A stretch of DNA of 33,335 nucleotides from Stenotrophomonas chelatiphaga (GTDB lineage: Bacteria > Pseudomonadota > Gammaproteobacteria > Xanthomonadales > Xanthomonadaceae), in contig NZ_LDJK01000044.1 of the NCBI RefSeq assembly GCF_001431535.1, forward strand, positions 1 through 33,335, given 5' to 3'. The notes beneath the pieces were generated by a model that was given only the letters and a program-made list of their open reading frames with translations, did no database searches and was not told the DNA's origin. The position numbers and the translations under genes are program-made. Below, in pieces: positions 28,191 through 33,335 of this stretch (positions are counted from its first letter, which is position 1; every line of letters starts with the position of its first letter).

Positions 28191-31100
28191 TCAGGCCGCC
28201 CCGGCCAGCCGCGCCGCCTCTTCCAGGTCGACGCTGACCAGGCGGCTCACGCCGGGTTCGCGCATGGTGACGCCAGACAGCTGGTGCGCCGCCTCCATCG
28301 TCGCCTTGTTATGGCTGACGAACAGGAACTGCACCTTCTCGCTCATCTCCTTGACCATGTTGGCCAGGCGGCCGACATTGGCTTCGTCCAGCGGCGCGTC
28401 CACCTCGTCGAGCAGGCAGAACGGGGCCGGGTTGAGCTGGAAGATCGCGAACACCAGCGCCACCGCGGTCATCGCCTTCTCACCGCCGGACAGCAGGGAA
28501 ATGCTGGAAACGCGCTTGCCGGGCGGCCGCGCCATGATGGTCACGCCGGTATCCAGCAGATCCTCGCCGGTCAGCTCCAGATAGGCATGGCCACCGCCGA
28601 ACAGGCGCGGATACAGCGCCTGCACGCCGGCGTTGACCCGGTCGAAGGTGTCCTTGAAGCGGCCACGGGTTTCGCGGTCGATCTTGCGGATCGCATCTTC
28701 CAGCGTCTCAAGCGCGGTATTCAGGTCCAGGTTCTGCGCATCCAGGTACTCCGAACGCTGCGAGGCCTCGCCGTATTCCTGGATGGCGGCCAGGTTGACC
28801 GGCTCCAGCCGGCGCATGCGGGTATCGATCTGCTGCACGGTCTGCTCCCAGTCGCCCAGGCGGGCGTCTTCGGGCAGGGTCTGGATGACCTCCTGCAGCA
28901 CGAAACCGGCCTTCTCCACCGCCGCCTGCAGCTGCTCGGCATTCAGCACCAGCGCCTGCTGGTCCAGCCGGCGCTGCGAAATGCGCTCGCGCTGCGCCAG
29001 CGCCTGTTCGTCACGCTTGTGCCGGGTCTGCTCCAGTTCGCGCAGTTCCACGTCGATGCCATCCAGCAGCGAACGCGCCTGCGAGAGCATGCCATCGGCG
29101 CGCACGCGCTCTTCCAGCGCATGCTGGTGTTCGGCCTGCAGCGATTCCACCGGGGTATCGCCCTCGTCCAGCTGCGCGTGCAGCTCGCCGAGGCGCGAAT
29201 CCAGCTGGCCGCGCTGGTTGCTCATGCGTTCCAGCGCCTGGCTCAGCGAGGCCACCTGGGCACGCTGCGATTCCAGCGTCAGCGCCAGCGAATGGGCGGC
29301 TTCGCGCACGCTGCGGGCCGCATCGCGGGCGCGATCGCGGGCCTCGGTCAGCTGCCGGCGCTCGTTCTCCAGCGCCTGCCGGGTCGACTCCAGGTCGCCC
29401 ATGCTGCTGACCGCATCTTCCAGCCGGCCGCGCGCCTCGCGCACCTGCTCGCGGTTGAGCTCCAGGGTTTCCATCAGCTGCACCAGCTCGCCTTCGATGC
29501 GGTCGATGCGGCTGCGCGCCGATTCAAGCTTGCCCTGCTGTCCCTGCAGCTGGCCAGCCAGCTCGGACACGCCGCGGTGTGCCTGGTACACGGCACGTTG
29601 CACATCTTCGCGCTGCTGTTCGGCGGCAAGCAGCTGGTCACGGAAGCCACCCAGCAACTGCTCCAGTTCGGCCTCGCGCTGCTGCAGCTGTTCGATCTGT
29701 TCGCGCAGCGTGTTGATCTCCCGCTCGCGCAGCAGCGCGCCCTGCTTGGCCGCACCCGAGCGCGATACCCGCACCCAGCCGGCGCCCAGGCGCTCACCCT
29801 CGCGGGTGATCACCGAATCACCTTCACCCAGCGACGCCTGCAGCGCACGCGCCTGCTCCAGGTCTTCGGCCGCGTGCAGGCGGGCCAGCAGACGGCGGAT
29901 CGCCACCGGCCCCTGCACCTTGGCGGCAAGCGATGTCGAGGCCACCTGCAACGGCGCTTCCTCGTCGGCCACCAGCGCGATGCGGCCATCACCCAGTTCA
30001 CCCAGCGCATCCACCAGCTGTTCCGGCGCCTGCACCAGCACGCCTTCGATCAACTGACCCAGCGCACTTTCAACGGCGTTTTCCCAGCCCGCTTCAACCT
30101 TCAGCCGCTCGCCCACGCGGCTTGCCGAATCCAGCCCGCGCGCCTTCAGCCAGGCCACTGCCGCACCCTGCTCCTGGCCGAGTGCGGCCTGCTGCAGGGT
30201 TTCCAGCGACGACAACCGACCGCGCACGCCGTTGGCCTGCTTGCGCAGTTCGGCCAGTTCGTTCTGCGCGCCGCGCTGGCGCTCCTGCACGGCGGTGACC
30301 TCCTGCTTGCGCAGTTCCACCTGTTCGCCCAGCTCATCCAGTGCGGTCTTCTGCGTGTCGTGCTGGATGTGCAGCTGCTCGAAGGCCGCTTCCAGCGCAT
30401 CCACGTCCAGGCCGGCGCGCTCGGACTGCAGCGTTTCACGACGACGCTCGGCCTCCAGCACCTGCCGGTCCAGGTAGTCCACGCGGGTGCGTTCGACATC
30501 GCCGGAACGCGACGCCTCCGAACTCTGGCTGCTGTGCTGCTCCCAGCGCGCCTGCCAGTCACTCAGCCTCGCCTCGGCTTCGCGCAGGCTGTCCTGCTTG
30601 ATCTCGTTTTCTTCCTGCAGTTGTTCCAGCTGCGGGGTGGCCGCGTCCACCGCTTCGCGCAGCACCATCAACCTGGCTTCGTCGCCGCTGATGTGCTGGC
30701 CCAGCTCGGCCAGCGCCTGCTGGGTTTCATCGCGCGCCTTGTGCAGGCGCTGCGACAGTTCGCGCTGGTGCTGTATCTGCTGTTCCAGCCGGGCCAGCAT
30801 GCTGCCCACCTGGTAGACCTCGGCCTGCGCGGCATTGAGCGCCTCGGCCGATTCCTCGCGACGCACGCGCGCGGTTTCGATGCGGGATTCAGCGTCGCGC
30901 TGTTCCGCGATCAGCTGCTGCAGGCGGGTCTCTTCCTGTGACAGGCCCTCGCGCAGTTTGCCCAGCCGGCCATCCAGGCCACGGAACTCCAGCGCTTTCC
31001 ATTCGGCATCCTTGACCCGGCGCTCTTCCTGCAGGGTCTGGTACTGCTCGGCCTGGCGCGCCTGTCGCTTGAGGTGTTCCAGCTGCTTGCCGATCTCATC

Positions 31101-31694
31101 GCGCAGGTCACCGAGCCGGTCCAGGTTCTCGCGGGTGTGGCGGATGCGGGTCTCGGTTTCCTTGCGCCTTTCCTTGTACTTGGAGATGCCGGCGGCCTCT
31201 TCCAGGTAGACACGAAGGTCTTCCGGGCGCGCTTCGATGATCTGGCTGATCATCCCCTGTTCGATGATCGAGTAGCTGCGCGGGCCCAGCCCGGTACCCA
31301 GGAACAGGTCGGTGATGTCGCGGCGACGGCACTTGGTGCCGTTGAGGTAATAGTTGCTGCTGCCATCGCGGCTGACGGTACGCTTGACCGATATCTCGTT
31401 GAACGAGGCGTACTCACCGGAAATGGTGTGGTCGCTGTTGTCGAAGATCAGCTCGACGGTGGCCTGCGATACCGGCTTGCGCGCGGCAGAACCGGAGAAG
31501 ATCACATCGGTCAGCGAGTCACCGCGCAGGCGGCTGGCCGAGCTTTCGCCCATCACCCAGCGCACGGCATCGATGATGTTGGACTTTCCACAGCCGTTCG
31601 GTCCGACCACGCCGGTCATGTTGGTCGGCAGGTGCAGCGTGGTGGGATCGACGAAGGACTTGAAGCCGGACAGCTTGATCGTGGAAAGACGCAT
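28191..31694 (-). CDS. smc: chromosome segregation protein SMC
   Basis: 1167 residues. SMC is the condensin ATPase that organises and segregates the chromosome as a dimer with ScpA and ScpB. The Walker A motif Gly-Pro-Asn-Gly-Cys-Gly-Lys-Ser lies at 31-38. Two long coiled-coil arms rich in Glu, Gln, Arg and Leu flank a central hinge (about 500-670). The C-terminal head has the ABC signature LSGGEKAMTAVALVFAIF and the Walker B block FCLLDEVDAPLD, near 1070-1110. The length is typical. Because of the coiled coils the opposite strand is open over most of the gene, but it is not coding. The scpA and scpB genes are not in this window. Confidence 0.97.
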   Translation of the reverse strand: MRLSTIKLSGFKSFVDPTTLHLPTNMTGVVGPNGCGKSNIIDAVRWVMGESSASRLRGDSLTDVIFSGSAARKPVSQATVELIFDNSDHTISGEYASFNEISVKRTVSRDGSSNYYLNGTKCRRRDITDLFLGTGLGPRSYSIIEQGMISQIIEARPEDLRVYLEEAAGISKYKERRKETETRIRHTRENLDRLGDLRDEIGKQLEHLKRQARQAEQYQTLQEERRVKDAEWKALEFRGLDGRLGKLREGLSQEETRLQQLIAEQRDAESRIETARVRREESAEALNAAQAEVYQVGSMLARLEQQIQHQRELSQRLHKARDETQQALAELGQHISGDEARLMVLREAVDAATPQLEQLQEENEIKQDSLREAEARLSDWQARWEQHSSQSSEASRSGDVERTRVDYLDRQVLEAERRRETLQSERAGLDVDALEAAFEQLHIQHDTQKTALDELGEQVELRKQEVTAVQERQRGAQNELAELRKQANGVRGRLSSLETLQQAALGQEQGAAVAWLKARGLDSASRVGERLKVEAGWENAVESALGQLIEGVLVQAPEQLVDALGELGDGRIALVADEEAPLQVASTSLAAKVQGPVAIRRLLARLHAAEDLEQARALQASLGEGDSVITREGERLGAGWVRVSRSGAAKQGALLREREINTLREQIEQLQQREAELEQLLGGFRDQLLAAEQQREDVQRAVYQAHRGVSELAGQLQGQQGKLESARSRIDRIEGELVQLMETLELNREQVREARGRLEDAVSSMGDLESTRQALENERRQLTEARDRARDAARSVREAAHSLALTLESQRAQVASLSQALERMSNQRGQLDSRLGELHAQLDEGDTPVESLQAEHQHALEERVRADGMLSQARSLLDGIDVELRELEQTRHKRDEQALAQRERISQRRLDQQALVLNAEQLQAAVEKAGFVLQEVIQTLPEDARLGDWEQTVQQIDTRMRRLEPVNLAAIQEYGEASQRSEYLDAQNLDLNTALETLEDAIRKIDRETRGRFKDTFDRVNAGVQALYPRLFGGGHAYLELTGEDLLDTGVTIMARPPGKRVSSISLLSGGEKAMTAVALVFAIFQLNPAPFCLLDEVDAPLDEANVGRLANMVKEMSEKVQFLFVSHNKATMEAAHQLSGVTMREPGVSRLVSVDLEEAARLAGAA

Positions 31695-31790
31695 AGGGTT
31701 TCCGGGCCGGGGCCGTTATGAGGCCTGCATTTACCCGCCAACCCCTTGATCCGGCTGGGATCAGGGTCGTCGGCCGGGCGTAATGCACCG

Positions 31791-31796
31791 AGTATA
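31791..31796 (-). promoter_or_regulatory. possible -10 box upstream of smc
   Basis: On the minus strand the hexamer TATACT (plus AGTATA) lies about 97 bp before the smc start and past the rplI terminator. It matches the -10 consensus at five of six positions, but no good -35 is seen 16-18 bp upstream. Position relative to the terminator supports a promoter here. Confidence 0.35.
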
Positions 31797-31835
31797 CCGA
31801 TGTGGCCGTGTTCTACGCAGGGACCGGCCTGCCGC

Positions 31836-31867
31836 AAAACAAAACGGGCGCCCCTGCGGGCGCCCGT
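31836..31867 (-). terminator. rho-independent terminator of the rpsF-rpsR-rplI operon
   Basis: A 10-bp perfect stem (31844-31853 with 31858-31867) and a 4-base loop are followed on the minus strand by a T-rich tail GTTTTGTTTTGC. It lies about 30 bp after the rplI stop. Confidence 0.85.
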
Positions 31868-31897
31868 TCTGGCGATTCCATGCCTTGCGGCGCGGGA

Positions 31898-32350
31898 TCA
31901 GGCCTTTTCGGCTTCAACCACGACCTTGACGGTGGTCTCAACGTCGGCGTGCAGGTGCACCAGGACGTCGTACTCGCCAATGTTGCGGAAGGCGCCTTCG
32001 CCCAGGATGACTTCGCTCTTGTTGACCGGCAGGCCAGCAGCGGTGAAGGCTTCGGCGATTTCGCGCGCGCCAACCGAACCGTACAGCTTGCCTTCGGTGG
32101 AAGCATTGGCCGCGATGGTCACGGACTTGCCTTCCAGCTTGGCCTTGCGGGCTTCGGCGTCGGAGTGGATCGACTCGGCCTTGGCTTCGTATTCGGCGCG
32201 CTTGGCTTCGAACTCAGCCTTGTTGCTCTCGGTGGCCGGCACGGCCTTGCCCTGCGGCACGAGGAAGTTGCGGCCGTAGCCCGGCTTCACGTCGACCAGG
32301 TCGCCGAGATTGCCGAGGTTGGTGACTTTCTGCAGAAGGATCAGCTGCAT
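31898..32350 (-). CDS. rplI: ribosomal protein L9
   Basis: 150 residues. L9 binds the 23S rRNA near the L1 stalk and supports translational fidelity. The N-terminal domain shows [36 protein letters not shown] (about 1-36), followed by the long connecting helix rich in Lys, Glu and Ala (about 41-75), and the C-terminal domain with [13 protein letters not shown] and a final V-x-V-x-V-E strand. The ATG has a TGGAG ribosome site. It is the third gene of rpsF-rpsR-rplI, ending in a terminator. Confidence 0.98.
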   Translation of the reverse strand: MQLILLQKVTNLGNLGDLVDVKPGYGRNFLVPQGKAVPATESNKAEFEAKRAEYEAKAESIHSDAEARKAKLEGKSVTIAANASTEGKLYGSVGAREIAEAFTAAGLPVNKSEVILGEGAFRNIGEYDVLVHLHADVETTVKVVVEAEKA

Positions 32351-32424
32351 GGTGTTACTCCAGAATGTATTCGTTAGCGAGGCCGGGCCCCGCAGCGGAT
32401 GGCTGTCCGAATATCAGTGCGGGA

Positions 32425-32443
32425 GGGCGGCGCGAAGCCGCCC
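32425..32443 (-). other. rpsR-rplI intercistronic hairpin
   Basis: A 7-bp perfect GC stem (32425-32431 with 32437-32443) and a 5-base loop lie 7 bp past the rpsR stop, in the 100-bp gap before rplI. No T-run follows on the minus strand. It may mark mRNA processing or partial attenuation. Confidence 0.4.
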
Positions 32444-32450
32444 GCCAACA

Positions 32451-32681
32451 TCAGATGTCGTGGTTGTCGGTGTACGGGATCAGGGCCAGGAAACGGGCGC
32501 GCTTGACGGCCGTTGCCAGCTGGCGCTGGTACTTCGACTTGGTGCCGGTGACGCGGCTCGGCACGATCTTGCCGTTCTCGGTCAGGTACTGGCGCAGGGT
32601 GTTGAGATCCTTGTAGTCGATCTCTTTCACGCCTTCGGCGGTGAACTTGCAGAACTTGCGGCGACGGAAGAACTTGGACAT
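32451..32681 (-). CDS. rpsR: ribosomal protein S18
   Basis: 76 residues, normal length. S18 binds the 30S platform as a heterodimer with S6. Sequence marks are the N-terminal basic [29 protein letters not shown] (about 22-40), and [28 protein letters not shown]. The ATG at 32681 has a GGAG ribosome site seven bases upstream. It follows rpsF after 11 bp; there is no priB between them, unlike the E. coli operon. Confidence 0.98.
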   Translation of the reverse strand: MSKFFRRRKFCKFTAEGVKEIDYKDLNTLRQYLTENGKIVPSRVTGTKSKYQRQLATAVKRARFLALIPYTDNHDI

Positions 32682-32692
32682 GTCAGTGCTCC

Positions 32693-33130
32693 TTAAGCGG
32701 CCGAAGCGGCGTCGTCGCCGGCATCGTTGTCAGCGGCGGGGGTGGTTTCACCTTCTTCGTCGTCACGACGACGACGCTCGCCACGCTCGGGCTTGTCACC
32801 CTTCTCGTCCTTGCTCTTCATGATCAGCGACTGCTCGGTATCCGGGCCATCGCGCTTGACGACCAGGTTGCGCAGCACGGCGTCGTTGAAGCGGAAGCTT
32901 TCCACCAGCTCGCTCAGCACGGCCTGGTCAACTTCGATGTTGAGCATGACGTAGTGGGCCTTCACCAGGTTCTGGATCGGGTAAGCCAGCTGACGACGGC
33001 CCCAGTCTTCCAGACGGTGGATGGTGCCGTTGCCGTTCTCGACGAGCGACTTGTAGCGCTCGATCATGGCCGGGACCTGCTCGCTCTGATCCGGGTGGAC
33101 CAGGAACACGATTTCGTAATGACGACTCAT
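32693..33130 (-). CDS. rpsF: ribosomal protein S6
   Basis: 145 residues. S6 pairs with S18 on the 30S platform. The ferredoxin-like core begins [26 protein letters not shown] and contains [19 protein letters not shown] and LRNLVVK. The C-terminal tail (about 108-145) is charged and Ala-rich with [20 protein letters not shown], as in gammaproteobacterial S6 proteins that can be glutamylated. The ATG at 33130 is preferred over a longer frame because AAAGG precedes it and homologues start there. First gene of the ribosomal operon. Confidence 0.97.
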   Translation of the reverse strand: MSRHYEIVFLVHPDQSEQVPAMIERYKSLVENGNGTIHRLEDWGRRQLAYPIQNLVKAHYVMLNIEVDQAVLSELVESFRFNDAVLRNLVVKRDGPDTEQSLIMKSKDEKGDKPERGERRRRDDEEGETTPAADNDAGDDAASAA

Positions 33131-33151
33131 GTTTATATACCTTTCGGATGT

Positions 33152-33198
33152 GGCCGTTTCGGCCGGACAGCCCCCCGCGGTGATGACGGCGGTGGGGC
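33152..33198 (-). promoter_or_regulatory. candidate S6:S18 autoregulatory leader of rpsF
   Basis: The rpsF 5' UTR contains two possible hairpins. One is strong: GCCCC with GGGGC arms plus CCGC/GCGG (33170-33198, one bulged A), carrying CCG trinucleotides. A smaller one lies at 33152-33164 (GGCCG arms, 3-base loop). Many bacteria regulate rpsF operons through S6:S18 binding to a leader with a CCG bulge beside a hairpin. The match here is by eye, with no structure computed. Confidence 0.42.
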
Positions 33199-33231
33199 AA
33201 GGGCTCCTACGCTGAGCGCAGGAAGCCGCCA

Positions 33232-33260
33232 ATTATGCCTGCTGGCCCTGGCCGAGGCAA
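33232..33260 (-). promoter_or_regulatory. sigma-70 promoter of the rpsF operon
   Basis: On the minus strand TTGCCT (plus AGGCAA, 33255-33260) is separated by exactly 17 bp from CATAAT (plus ATTATG, 33232-33237), five of six matches to the -10 consensus. It would start transcription near 33225, leaving a leader of about 95 bases before the rpsF ATG. Confidence 0.65.
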
Positions 33261-33335
33261 GCTGAGCCTACGCGAGGCCGGGCGGCGAGGCTGGGCGGGG
33301 GACGGCAGGAGCCGCATCCTGCGGGCCTCGTTTCG

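Noticed and set aside
28119..30941. Open frame of 940 codons antisense to smc
   Set aside because: The translation is a compositional mirror of the coiled-coil arms of SMC (rich in Leu, Gln, His, Arg) with no recognisable domain; smc on the other strand is certain.
33305..33322. GCAGGA/TCCTGC hairpin at the right edge as a terminator
   Set aside because: A 6-bp stem with no T-run, and no upstream gene visible within the window to support it.

Overview
This is a GC-rich (roughly two-thirds G+C) proteobacterial chromosome segment, most likely Stenotrophomonas or a close Xanthomonadaceae relative. The evidence is GyrA with glutamine at position 83, GTAG-headed palindromic REP elements of the Stenotrophomonas type, an enlarged LigA, and the order smc, zipA, ligA near rpsF-rpsR-rplI. 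The genus call is inference; no 16S rRNA is in the window. I found no rRNA, tRNA, CRISPR array, transposase gene or prophage.

Accessory half (1-17.1 kb). A lipoprotein amidohydrolase is divergent from a five-gene, tightly packed operon. The operon encodes a Tat-exported GH36-like alpha-glycosidase, a DMT/EamA permease, AgaZ/GatZ, AgaS (galactosamine-6-phosphate deaminase/isomerase) and an AgaK-like hexosamine kinase. Read together they suggest a PTS-independent route: release of a galactose or GalNAc-type sugar, uptake, cytoplasmic phosphorylation, deamination to tagatose-6-phosphate, then the tagatose-bisphosphate branch. The GalNAc-6-phosphate deacetylase and the catalytic aldolase AgaY/GatY are not in the window. 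Related REP clusters in opposite orientation flank this block. Then come a Tat-exported aldo/keto reductase, a divergent SDR/LysR pair with a clear operator candidate, a divergent AraC regulator and fosmidomycin-type exporter (fsr), a tandem REPIN, a HipA-like kinase/DUF3037 pair, and a frameshifted PQQ glucose dehydrogenase (gcd).

Core half (17.2-33.3 kb). Almost everything is on the minus strand: gyrA with a good terminator, mtnA, a three-repeat DUF3011 protein, epmA, a GNAT acetyltransferase, ligA, zipA, smc, and the ribosomal operon rpsF-rpsR-rplI with its own terminator, promoter and candidate autoregulatory leader. The exception is a plus-strand, Tat-exported HisC-like aminotransferase between ligA and zipA.

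The items most worth a second look are the PTS-free amino-sugar operon with an EamA permease, the HipA-like/DUF3037 module, REP elements that supply stop codons, the frameshifted gcd, and the exported aminotransferase. None can be called a new system from sequence alone.
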